Part shown: positions 45,187-56,624 of the stretch, piece by piece
Layout: the number at the start of each line of letters is the position of its first letter
Numbering within the stretch: position 1 is the first letter of the stretch
Origin: Aquatica leii
Taxonomy: Eukaryota; Arthropoda; Insecta; Coleoptera; Lampyridae
Assembly (NCBI GenBank): GCA_035610365.1
Contig: CM069434.1
Span: 30,900,238-30,964,237 of the forward strand
Length of the DNA: 64,000 nucleotides
Direction: 5' to 3'
Position numbers and translations under genes: made by a program
Notes under the pieces: generated by a model
What the model was told of the DNA's origin: nothing
The model's input: the letters and a program-made list of their open reading frames with translations, nothing else
Databases searched by the model: none

Positions 45187-45899
45187 ACTTAAACTTAAAA
45201 AGCATTGTAATAAAAAATTTATTTTATTCATAAAAAGAAACATATTTTTGTTATGAATCTAGTGAAAATGCATGCGACTGATAATAGATAATAAAAAATA
45301 ATAATTCGCATAATTTTGTTATAGAGTTAACCCAAAGTTGATTCAAAGGAGTTCCTATAGATGTTATTAATGAGAAGGTGTTCCAATGGCTACGTCATGG
45401 CAAAGCGAGATTAAAAAATGAAATAATTAGGATGATGCAGCAAACTACAAATTCGCAAACCATTTATTAAAAATTATTATAGTTTAGACAAAGATACTGT
45501 ACAAATTTCTTTATAAAAAATGACTTAAAACTAATCATTTCATGCTTTTTGTGTTTCTTATGGTATGCTATTAAAACCCTGTAAAAGCATGCAAATCAAT
45601 TACCTTTTAGTCGTTAACTTTGTCATGCTATTCTAGAATTTAGGAAAGTACTACATTGGCACTATTTTAAAGCATTCTAATGGAACGTGAAAACTTCTAC
45701 CTTTGGCCTGCTTTTGTACAACGTTTAATAGAACTCTATAAGCGCTAACTGTACAGCATTCTACTGGAGTGTCAAAACCTATCTCTAAACATAAACCATT
45801 CTACTGCTACAGGAAGGCTTTCAGTAATATCAATACTGCCTCTATGCTTCTAAAAGCATTATTATGGAACCTATTTGGTTTTGTGGGTCAGCGCATTCT

Positions 45900-48800
45900 T
45901 TTACATCAAATATCGTATGTATTAAATTAAATTACTTGTGCTAACACCGTATGTACGCTTTGTGTCAAATTGCATATTACGTTTTAGGTAATACTGGTAC
46001 AGAATTAGCTAATCCCTTACTGAATAATACACAACTGTAAGTATTGTATTTTCTATGTTATTTTGTTGGTTATGTCAATTATTGGAATGACCACACATAC
46101 ATACTAGGTTGTAATCACAATTAATGTTAAACTTTTATTGTGTGTCACATACTTATCGGGTGCGTTTGGATTTTCTATACAATTGATTTTCGTATTCTTG
46201 TAATTTAACTTAATAAAATAAAGTCATTCGTTCGTTAAATGTAAAAGTTAGATCGAAGAGGGCACTTTGATGTGCGAATTGTTGTCCAGTCAAAGGGCAT
46301 AGCTTATACTTGACCTGTGATATTAACTTATGTAATATTGTTTACAACGTTTATATAACTATACTTATATACTGTCTTCGTCCTCTTCAACTACTTCTGT
46401 GTTATCATTTCTGTTGTGTCATCTGTTCTTTTACAGTTGCGAGTAGAGTTAAACGATATCTCCTTAGTTTAGTTTTTGTCATCGTTTTGGCGTCTTTTAT
46501 ATTTAATTTATAATTTAACATCACAGTCTGCCACTCCCTTTTTTTGAAAACTGTATTAGCCGTCGCTTGTTCTTGTAACCCAAAAACCAGTGTAACAATA
46601 ACTTTAATTTCATTATAAATTACAAAGCCGTGTTCGTATTCAAAAAAAGTACAAAATAAGTTCCCTAAATCTTTTTTAAAAAAAATTGAAAATTTTAATC
46701 CTAAAGTACTACTAAGCTTTTGGGTTTAACGTCGATAAAACACAATTTAAAAATTTGTTACATATAGTTACAAACGACAATTGCAAACTAACAATCGTAA
46801 AATCGATAAAATGGGAAATTTTTATTCTGTTTAAAATCGAAGCTTTTAAATAACTAAGTTGACAGAATTACGTACACCGATTTATTTTAAACGGTAATAA
46901 ATAAATATCTTAAATTTTCTTGAAGTAGAACCAGGAAAGGGCTTCTGGTTGATCATAAGGTTACCAAATGTTGTCGGCAAAAAAATTGGTAGGGAAGATT
47001 CTCAATAAACCGCCACTAAAACAAAAATGGAATCGTGTTGCACAACTTAACTTACACGATTCTACGGTACATAAAAATAAAAACAACTTGAAAGCACGTG
47101 AAATATTAAAAGCCGTAACTTTACAAACTAGAAATTATTTGCACCAGAAGAACTGAAAACTTACTATAATCCCCTTTTCATAATATCCACTAATACCTCA
47201 AATTCTTAACGGTTGAATTAGCCTAAAAACCAGGAAGTACATCTTGTTTTTTCTGGTGTTTGATCAAATTGCAAAATCTTATCTAAAATGGAAAATCAAC
47301 TCTAATATAAGCATAATCAAGAACAAAAATTAAAATCACGTGTATATGAGATGGCTCTTACAAAAAAACAACCAAATCAGCAAGTAGCAACTGAATCATA
47401 AACAAAACTTTAAACGGTCTTAACACAAACAAACTCTGCTAAAATATATCAAATTACTTTTATCTTAAAAGGGAAAACTTAAATCAAATAACAATTAGAA
47501 TGTTACTAGAACAAAGAAACGTAAATACAGAATACGGATGTTTAAGCAACGCAAAACTTCGAATTAATTGAATACAAAAGTTACTTACCAATTTGAAATG
47601 ACAAATCTGAATTTAAAAACGAATAATGTCCACTATCAAGTATTATAAATTATAAATATATTTATTTTTCTTAAATAGTTCTAAAGCCTTATTGATGTCA
47701 TCCTCTAAAAAAACGACAATTTGGGGTGCTATAAAGTGTTACTTTAGACAACTCAAACGAGATACTTATTAGACTACTAAAATAGAAAAAAATATTTAAC
47801 ATACTGTTACTTTTTGATGATAAAGAAACAACATTCCTTAAAGCTTATTTTATTAAAAATAATGTGAAAAACAACAAAGGAATATTTTAGAAATTTATAT
47901 GTATCTTTATTATGTATTTATATAAATACGTTTTATAAATATATAAAATGTTTTAATTTTTTAGTATTTGAGACAATTTCATTCATATTGTAACTCAAAG
48001 TAAACATTGTTTACCTTTAATTCTGTAATACAAATAATAAAATTAAAAACAATAAAGTAGTATTAGTAGTTTGTTTTAGTAGCTGTATAATACAGCTATT
48101 AATGTGTTTACCTTACAAACATTATCTTAATTTGGTCGATTCTCCGAAACCTTTGTAATGTATGTAGTTGTTACCATTCAATTAACCAGACAAAACTAAT
48201 TAACAAATTTGTAAGCGCTTAAATTGATATATTGCGGATTTATTTACACGCAAAATAAAAATCAATACTTATTACAAAAATGAAAAATGAACATTTCAGC
48301 AAGAGCAATTTTTTCTACTTAGTGCATGAATGTTTGGTTCAATAAATTATCACTTATTTATTCCGCATTCTTCTGTGCGAATAATACACACGTTACTCTG
48401 TTCAGTTGCGGTATCTTATTTTATAACTATAGAGATAAAGTACTTTATTAAGGCTCATATAATACAAGATATATTTTCTTCTGTTATTAATGATACCGTA
48501 CTTGTTATTTCGAATACCCTCTTTTTAGATGTTTTTCGTGAGTATTAATAAATTTTAGGTTTACGGTTTAATGTAGAATAATTTAGAGTTACATTTGTGT
48601 GTTCTTAAAATGTTTCGTATTTTATTTAAATTTATATTAGAATTATGCATTTTTTATTATTTAGAAAATAGAATAACAAATAGTAAGAAAATAAATAAAT
48701 AATTAATCAACTATAATCTAATAATGTACATTGGTATTTACACTTGGTGTAATTTAGAATAGTTATTTATTGATATTAACTGTTCTTATTATTATAAATA

Positions 48801-49566
48801 TATTAACTAATTCTTTAAAAGTGTATTGCTTATTTCATATTTTCTTTTAACGTATCCCGGCTCCTGGTGATTTTCAAAACTTTTGATATCATTTGGGGTG
48901 AATGCTTACCCCAACTTTTCTCTGAATTTTTACATTTTTGTAGGAAGCAAACTATGAATAAATTATTATTTGTTAGTCATATTTGGATGCAGTTTGTGTT
49001 ATTTGTGCAATTGGACCTTCAAATTTTTACTCAAGGTACATTTTGATTGCACTTTATTGTCTTTTGACTTAGAACACACATGACATAGACCTTTTTACGT
49101 GTTTTACACGCTTGCTGTACTGATTCCTATTGATGCATCTTGAGTTGCTAATTGATATTGTCCATATTGCGTTTATCTCTTAAACTGTACTTCTAGTTCG
49201 CGTGGAGCGTATAGCAGCGTTGCTAGTTCGTTTTCTCTTATAACGTTCTACTCGTTCTTTCTCCGGTTCTAAAAGGAACAATTGTATTTTGTTGCGACAC
49301 TCTGATTTCTAATCTGTTTCCATAAAACAAACGCTTTCTTGCAAACAGCATTTGATAAGTATATCTCAACTAATACAACTTAGGGTAAATTTATATTCTC
49401 TTCCGCAACACCACTATTTTTCCAATAAATCTGAAAACTGTTAACTGAATTCAAATATTTTTTTGGTAAAGATTTTTCATCCTCTTTTGTGTATTACAAT
49501 AACTAATTTTGACGTCTTCGCTTAGAAGGAGCATTCAAAACCACTTCAATCTGTTTTTGTGCCAAC
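45900..49566. other. AT-rich spacer without recognised gene
   Basis: Short frames, for example 46,968-47,156 (+, lysine-rich), show no known domain. Around 49,180-49,320 the minus strand reads a basic, arginine-rich sequence with stops that I could not classify. Confidence 0.4.
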
Positions 49567-49597
49567 GTTTCGTGCTACCAGCGAGTACTTTATCAAG
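49567..49597 (-). ncRNA. Hammerhead-like motif (isolated)
   Basis: On the minus strand: CTTGATA, then GTACT, loop, AGCAC, GAAAC. The stem has one mismatch. The motif shares GAAACGTTG and AGCACG with the plus-strand motif at 3,705-3,734, so both probably come from one PLE family. Confidence 0.45.
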
Positions 49598-49619
49598 TCA
49601 CTGTACTTTATTAAAACTC

Positions 49620-49960
49620 ATAAATCTGCAATGTATAGACCGAAAAAAAGTTCAAAAAAACTGATTCTTGTAATAATCCGTTCTTGAGTTTTCTTAGAAA
49701 ACTAATACTAGTGCCCGTTACCACCTGCAAGATTCAACTGTTTACCATGTTGTCTATTAAGCATTCTGTTTGCTTACAGGGTATTGTGTGAAGTATTTTG
49801 TACATCAATTCCTTTTTCCACACTGTGTCAAATGATGCCAAAAAATCTATAAATGCAACAAATATATTTTTTTTGCTCTTGTAACGGTCACTTCAATAAA
49901 GCCTACACTTAACCTACCATAAAAAAGAGTCTACGGCAGTCCTGGTATCGGAGAGTGGCT
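49620..49960 (-). pseudogene. LINE reverse-transcriptase fragment
   Basis: The minus-strand frame reads VAFIDFLASFDTVWKKELMY (polymerase motif A region, with both aspartates), then HTIPCKQTECLIDNMV. After one stop, LRKLKNGLLQESVF corresponds to the motif B block normally LPQGSVL, followed by a decayed LFNIY-like segment. An upstream piece (RTAVDSF) fits the RxxRSTxD block. The family differs from LINE 1, 2 and 3. The YADD box is not present. Confidence 0.65.
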
Positions 49961-51489
49961 TGGATAATACAAGTGCTACAAATCAACCTGTTTTTGATGC
50001 GTAGATTATAGCCGGTAAAAAAATCCCAGAAAATGAAATATTGCAGGTGCACATTCACACCATTACAGCACTGAACAAATACAAATAGAACACATATAAA
50101 CTAAAAAATAATAAATTAGTTTTAACATCAACGTTTGTAAAAATATAAAATCAAAGAAATATTTGTACATGCGATAACACAGTAATTAAAAATAATATAT
50201 TGTATAATAAATAACGAATGGTTGTCATTGCCAACGAGTATCAAAATTTGCATTCGAGCTGTAGACAAGGCTGACAACTCATACACATACATTACAAATT
50301 ATACACTATATTACGACTATATGTTTAATTATTATTAATCGAAGTCACATTAAACTTTTTACGATAACAAATAACTTAAAAAATAAATCATTTAAATTTA
50401 AAAATTTGTGTTAGTAGTACTAGCCCGGAACAAAACTGTTTTGTTCTGTGCTTTAAATATGTGGACTGCAATTTGTGACAAAAACTCAGCTTGTGAGAAA
50501 ACGACAACACGGAAATTATCTAAAATAGAAAATTTTATTGCAAATGCAATCCGTGGAAACCTAAATTCTACTATAAAGTTAATGGATCTAATATGCTAAC
50601 AATCTACTGTAAAATTTGTTTAAATATAAGAAATATTGCAATAAAAAGTAATTTTTAACAAAACAAATGCATTGTAGCTTAGCAATCTTAGCAATAGAAC
50701 TGTAGACAAATACAGAAAATCAATTACAAAAATAAAGATAACGATGATTAAGTGTTTTTGCTTATAATTACTTTTAAATATGTATTTTTTCAGTGTAGGT
50801 GTAAAGCAGTGATTTGCATTAGTCTTGTAACAATTATTGTAAAAGTACAAAGTGTTTATAATTAATTATTTTAACAAAGTAGCAACTTTCTACAAATAGA
50901 TTGCTTTTATAAGATTATAATGTAATATGCAATAAAAGTATTCATAAATGCTTATAAAAACTGCAATAACAGGTTACAAGGATTTTCTCGTAATTTTGCT
51001 GGCGGCTAACTTAGTTGAATCGGCAAGCGGATCGCAGGTCTTGATGTAGTAATTACAACGTAAAATTAAAAAAGCGCACAAACGGTTGGAAATTAGAATA
51101 AAAATACCGTTTAAATTAATCCAAGGTTAAAAGAGAACAAATGACAAAACACAGGTTGTAACACGAATATACTACTGTTTTATCACAGAAAAGTTAGAAA
51201 AAAGAAACGAGGTAGATTTTCATAAAAATAATCAATTGCTAGTACGTAGGTACAGATCACAGACAATAATTGTTCTCCTTCAGTTAGGCAACACGTTGTA
51301 CATGAAATTAAAGTTGTCGGCTTAACTTTTACATTTCAAAAGGACAAATTTACATTGGTAAACATAATACACTTTTTAATACTATATTACATACAAAAAA
51401 ATGTTTTATAGTTATTTGTGATATATGTGTTAATATGTTCGTACAGTCGTCCGTGCAAAAACTAGAATAAGAAATACAATACTTACAAT
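49961..51489. other. AT-rich spacer with small repeats
   Basis: Contains 50,196-50,234, matching one arm of the 38.3-kb hairpin, and 50,526-50,577, matching 6,408-6,455. The plus-strand frame 50,408-50,599 (63 codons) runs through the latter. It is not recognisable as a protein family. Confidence 0.45.
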
Positions 51490-51527
51490 TTATTCAGAAG
51501 AAGGAAAGAAGTGTGCAAAGAGAAATA

Positions 51528-52190
51528 ATGAACATAGCGGTGGAAAAAAGAGCGGAAGGAAAAAGAGTATGGGTAGGGTACAGAAAAATGGAGATAGACG
51601 GAGACAGATACATATGGAACGACAAGGATAGGGGACTGCGCAGAGAAAGAGAAGAGAAAGTGGGGAACCAAAAAGCAAAAAACTAAAGGGCAAAGGGGGG
51701 GTGGTAAAGGAGGGAAAGTTGACGAAACGGCAAAGAAAAGAAATAATGAGAGATGGAAATGGAAAAGAAAAAGAAGAGAGAAAAAAGAAAGTGAGGAAGA
51801 AGCACGGGGGGAGGTGAGTGAGCTGAGAGTATTGTTTTGGAACGTAGCAGGAATAAAAAACAAGGAACATGATTTCTGGAAGTACATCAAGGAACAGGAT
51901 GTAGTGGGATTACAGGAAACATGGATGGAAGAAAAGAATGGGAGTGGTGGGAAAAAGAGTTGCCGGAGGAATTTGAGTGGGTGGTGCAACATGCAGAAAG
52001 AGAAAAGAAAAAAGGAGAGCAAAGGGGGTATAATAACGGGAATAAGAAAAAATGGTTGAACCAGGAAAAGAAAGAGAAAGTGCAACAGAGAAGGGGAGTT
52101 GTAGAAAGGAACATGCAGTGGGGAAAAACAAAAATAAAAGTAGTGACGGTTTATAGCAGTAGAATGAAAAGACAAGGAAAAACATAGAAG
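51528..52190 (+). pseudogene. LINE 3 N-terminal region and endonuclease, frameshifted
   Basis: The leader frame 51,528-51,686 (MNIAVEKRAEGKRVWVGYRK then WNDKD) ends at TAA. The endonuclease begins with SELRVLFWNVAGIKNK near 51,817, where Asn in FWNVAG is the first active-site residue, and continues with VGLQETWMEE (catalytic Glu). After a frameshift near 51,940 comes EWEWWEKELPEEFEWV. After another near 52,015 comes GGIITGIRKNG, then TKIKVVTVYSS before the main frame. At least three indels lie in A/G runs. Confidence 0.7.
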
Positions 52191-52192
52191 AG

Positions 52193-54325
52193 ATGATAGA
52201 AGAGAGGGAAGAGGGATTGATAATAGTAGGAGGGGACTTCAACGCAAGAATAGGGGAAGAGGGGGGAATACAAGAAAGAAAAGGGACGGGAAAGAGACAA
52301 ACAAAGGACAAGGTGATAAATAAAGAGGGAGAGGAACTGCTGGAATTGTGCAACGAAAAAGGGTGGAAAATAATGAACGGGAACAGAGAAGAAGATGGAA
52401 AGGGGGAATTTACGTACATAGGAGGAAGGGGAGAATCAATAATAGATTTTGTAATGACAAATGAAGAGGCTGCAGAAAAGGTAAAGACATTTAAGGTGGG
52501 AGAAAGGGTAGAGTCAGACCATCAACCACTGGAATTGACAATGGAAGGAAGGGAAAGAGAAGAGAGAGAGGAAGAGGAGAAGTACATAACTAAAAAAAAG
52601 TGGACAGAAGAGAGTATAAAAAGATATAAAGAGAGAATGGGGAAAACGGTATGGATAGGGAAGGAATTACAAGAAAGTGTAGAGGAAATGAGAGAGATGA
52701 TGGAGAAAGCAACAGAAAGAGTCAGATTTAGAAGATGGAAGGGGGAGAAAACTGGATGGAAGAAATGGTGGGATAAGGAATGCAAGGAAGCAAAGAAAAA
52801 TGCAAGAAGAGCATTAAGACAGTGGAAAAAAGGGAAGAAAGAAAAAGAAGAATACAAAGAAGCAGTAAAAATATACAAAAAAACATGCGACAGAAAGAAG
52901 GAGGAAAACAAAAAGAAACAAGAGGAGCAGATTAAAGGAATAAAAACGGAAGAAGATGTATGGAAGTACCTAAAGAAGCAGAGGAAAAAAAACAAGACGA
53001 CAAAGGGAATAAAAATGAAAGAATGGGAGACATATTTTCGGAACCTGATGGGAGGGGAAGAACAAAAGCAGGAAAAAGAAAAAAGGAAAGACGCGGTAGT
53101 AAGTCAAGAAGAAGGAGATAGGGATAGAATAAGGGAGGAAGAAGTAATAGAAGCGATAAAGAATATAAAAAAAGGAAAGGCGACAGGAGAAGACGGGACA
53201 CAAGGAGAAGAGTGGATATACGGGGGAGAAAATGTAGCAAAAAGGATGACGGAAATAATAAACAAAATATGGAAAGGGGAAGGATTTCCAGAGAGATGGA
53301 GAGAGGGGATAATATGCCCAATACATAAAAAAAGCGAAAAAAATAAAGTCGAGAATTATAGAGGGGTAACATTATTGAGCTCGGCATACAAATTGTACGC
53401 GACAATACTGCAGGAAAGATTACAGAAGGAAATAGAGGAAAAAAGTTTGGTACCAGACGGACAAGCGGGATTCAGAAAAGGAAGAAGGGCGATAGACAAC
53501 ATATATATAATGAAACACTTAGCAAATAAAGAACTAGAAAAAAAGAGAGGGAAAATGGTAGCACTATTCGTGGACCTAAAAGCTGCTTTTGACAAAGTGA
53601 ATAGAGAAAAGCTGTGGGAATATATGAAAAGAAAAAAAATCAATGACAGATTAATACAAAGAATAAAGGAAATATACGAAGAAACGAGAAGCAGGGTTAA
53701 AGTGAATGGGGGAGAGAGTGAGAAATTCATAACAAAGAGAGGGTTGAGGCAGGGATGTCCACTGAGCCCAAGCCTGTTCTCGTTATATACGGGGGATCTG
53801 GAAGAGACAATGAGAGGACAACAGACAGGAGGGATAGTGGTAGGGAAATCTAAGGTATGGTCGTTGGAGTATGCGGATGACATAGTGCTGGTGGCTAAGG
53901 AGGAAAAGGAAATGAAAGAGATGATGAAGACGCTAGAGAAATATATGAAAAAAAAAGAAATGGAAGTAAACACGGAGAAAACAAAGATAATGATATTTAG
54001 AAAAGGAGGGGGGAAAAGAAAAAGAGAGGAGTGGAGATGGAGTGATGAGAAAGTGCAACAAGTGAAGGAATTTACATACCTGGGCTACACGATGAAACAG
54101 GATAATAAAGAGGGAGAACACATAAAGGAAAGGGTGAAGAAAGGAAACAGGCTAATAGGACAAGTCTGGGGTGTGGGGGAAAGAGTATTCAAGATGGATA
54201 TAAAAAAGAAAATTGCTGTTCGAAAAATTAATAAAGGGGTGGTAATGTATGGAGCGGAAATATGGGGCTGGAAGGAGTGGAGGGAGGTAGAGGGCTACAG
54301 GAAAAATACTGGAGATGGGTGTTAG
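52193..54325 (+). pseudogene. LINE 3 ORF core: endonuclease end and reverse transcriptase
   Basis: The frame has 710 codons with no internal stop. The first 110 residues finish the endonuclease: GGDFNARIG, FTYIGGRGESIIDFV and ESDHQPLE hold the Asp/Asn and Ser-Asp-His catalytic sets. A highly charged linker follows (about 110-290). The polymerase runs from about 310 to 620 with ATGEDG, NYRGVTLLSSAYKL, GQAGFRKGRRAIDN, FVDLKAAFDKVN, RQGCPLSPSLFSLY and EYADDIVLVAKEE. The thumb has KEFTYLGYTMKQ. The frame ends prematurely at a TGT-TAG caused by an indel near 54,300. Confidence 0.85.
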
Positions 54326-54985
54326 GATTGGACAGGGATACACCGGGGTATATTGTGAGAGAGGAGGTTCAGATAGAAAAATAAGGATTGAGACAGGAAA
54401 AAGAGCAATAAAATACGAGGGAAGAAATGAGGGAGAGAACAAATTGCAAAATTCTGCAAGAATGTTGGAAAGAGATAAAGGGAGGGAAAGTGAAGTACGG
54501 GCAGGAGGGCAGAGAAGAGTATTACAAAAGAAACGGGTACACTTGAGTGAAGAAGTGGAGAGATTAAGAGAAGAGGGGGTAGGGACAAGAGAAGAAATAA
54601 TAAGGAGAGACATCGAAAAACAAGAGAGATGGACAAAGATAAAAGAGAGCAGATATAATAGAAATTATAAAGATATCAAGGGTGAAGGGGTGCCGGAATA
54701 TTTAAAAGACAATGAGACAAAAAGCAACAACAGGAAAAAATGGTGGCAAGGTTCAGATGTGGCAACGAGGAGCTAGGGAACAAATATTGGAGAGAAGAAC
54801 CAGAAAAGTTGTGCAGGCTATGTGGAGAAGAAAGGGAAGACATTAACCACATGAGAAAGAGATGCAGGGAATTAAGAGAAGAGGGGATGAAAACAGTGGA
54901 TATCTTAGATGAAAACGGAAAAGGAGTGGAATGGATGGAGGAAGTATGGAACAGGAGGAAAAAGTTAAGGGGGGAGAAGGGATAA
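54326..54985 (+). pseudogene. LINE 3 C-terminal region with CCHC-like finger
   Basis: After the frameshift the expected RWVLGLDRDTPGYIVREEV lies in the third frame near 54,315-54,375. Further pieces alternate between frames, including ERWTKIKESRYNRNYKDIKG and GVPEYLKDN. The last frame (54,740-54,985) has VARFRCGNEELGNKYW and CRLCGEEREDINHMRKRC, a CX2CX8HX4C finger typical of the C-terminus of these proteins, and stops at TAA 54,983. Confidence 0.7.
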
Positions 54986-55065
54986 GAAAATGTAATATAT
55001 ATGTAATGTAATAACACGACCAAAATTTGTAAGCCAAATGGCAATGAATAAAGTTAAACTTATAT

Positions 55066-56330
55066 ATATTCATTTTTTCCTTTCAAAGTATGTGGCTAGC
55101 TGGCGGCATTTTCTGCAGAATTTCTTAAAATGTGTTGAAGTAAACAATGGCATACATATGGCGTTATCACAATTAAAGTTTCTTTTGGTTTAAACGATCT
55201 GTGCAAAAAAACCGATGCGTTAAGTTTCCCGTAGATTAATATTAATATTCTTAGTCAACGTAGGTGCAACTTTCTGTTTGCTACATTGTGGATTGTGATG
55301 TCATCATAGAATTTTTCTTAATATGAACTAACAGGTGTTAATATTTTCGCATTAATGGAATACGCGTGAAATAAAATATGTCAAATTAAGAGACAATCAA
55401 ATTAAATCACAAAAATAAAATTAATTTTTACCTGAGAAAAACTACGACACCCATCTATAACGTGAACGCGTGTGAATATTTAGAGATATAAGCTCCACCG
55501 GGCGCATACATTTGATGATGTACCACAGGCAACGAAAAATAGTTTTTAACCTCTAAATATTTCAATCTGTCAAAAAACCCAGTTGACAGCTATCACTTTC
55601 GATGTAGCAAAGAGTGGACGTTTTGGGACGAAACTTATACGGTACGAAAATTACATCAAAACACTTTTAATATAACAAACATAAGCATAAATAATAATAA
55701 ATTACAGATATAAGACATGTTTGGAAAAAACATCTTACTCCTAATGAATACCAAAGAATAATTCATATTTTCTAAATTATCATGCAGTTCAAAAAACTAA
55801 TCGAAGTTAACAACTTCTAAATCCTTTAAGTAATTTGAGCAAATTTGAGTAACTATTGTAAAATTTCAAAACAGCTGATCCTTACAACTCTTTGATAACA
55901 CTGCAAAAGTTCGATAAATTACTGTTTACGTTTCTTTCCTTTCAAAAAGAACCTGCAAACAAACAAGTAGCAAGGTTGCAAATTAAATGTTTTTATTTAT
56001 TTTAATTATTTTAAACTTAGTTTTCCTATAATATGATTCTATTTAATTCTAAAAAAGTCACCATTAAATACCAACGTTTGTTACAAGCTTTATGTCTTAC
56101 GAACCTTGCACGACCAACTCACACAGTCGGAGATAGGGGAGGTTCAAGGGAATTATGCTTAAGGGCGCCAGATCTAATCCAAATTAACACTTATGCCTCG
56201 ATCACGACAGACGGTCCAAACTTGTAACTAAATTTGAGGTTCGTAATCCTTGTTACTCTGATGTTCGAGTAGCCAAAATTTGTTAATAGGTAACGATAAT
56301 TACAGGAGAAAGAAAAAATAAAAGAGAGGT
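55066..56330. other. Spacer without recognised gene; TGGCGCCC on the minus strand
   Basis: No protein-coding similarity was seen. The minus strand has TGGCGCCC at 56,170-56,163. A 12-base inverted repeat (AATATTTAGAG type) lies at about 55,472-55,483 and 55,552-55,563. The plus-strand frame 56,033-56,227 is unrecognised. Confidence 0.4.
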
Positions 56331-56624
56331 TAACAAGTATAACCACTTTAATGTATTAACGTAGAAGATTAACAAGAATATATGAAATTTCTCCACTCAT
56401 CTATGCTCGAACGATTACTAAGTATAATTAACAAATATAAAAACTTTAATTTAGCAGCGTAGCAAATTGACAGATATATATTAAATTCCTCAATCCATAA
56501 ATACTAGAAAGACTAACAATTATGATTAGCAAGTGTAGAAAACTTTGATTTAGCAACATACAAGATTAACAAGATTATATCTAATTCTCAGTACATGAAT
56601 GCCCGCAGTATTGGCAACAGACAA
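56331..56624. repeat. Three tandem units of 98 bp
   Basis: Units begin at 56,331, 56,429 and 56,527 and have the same 98-base length. Each begins with TAACAA or TAGCAAG and keeps ACTTTAAT-like and TAACAAGA-like words at fixed positions. Divergence between units is substantial, so this is an old array. It lies inside what may be an LTR read on the minus strand from 57,430. Confidence 0.75.

Larger units (their letters stand above)
51490..55065 (+). mobile_element. LINE 3: non-LTR retrotransposon with purine-rich coding strand
   Basis: Endonuclease, polymerase and a C-terminal zinc-knuckle-like region are present in order on the plus strand, followed by a short 3' UTR ending near an AATAAA at 55,047. 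The protein belongs to the lysine/glutamate-rich LINE type that I associate with ant and beetle genomes. I cannot name the clade. No separate ORF1 is visible. The coding strand is made overwhelmingly of A and G, unlike any neighbour. Frameshifts at both ends of the main frame make it inactive, but the 710-codon core is uninterrupted. Confidence 0.85.

Noticed and set aside
49180..49320. Arginine-rich minus-strand reading resembling repeats near some transposon-encoded helicases
   Set aside because: The resemblance is compositional only. There are stops and no helicase or nuclease motif nearby.
51483..52175. Minus-strand frame of 230 codons, pyrimidine-coded
   Set aside because: It mirrors the purine-rich LINE 3 coding strand. 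The Phe/Ser/Leu/Pro-only composition and the overlap with clear endonuclease motifs make it a shadow. The same applies to the long minus-strand frames at 51.9-52.4, 52.5-53.4, 53.4-54.0, 54.2-54.6 and 54.7-55.1 kb.
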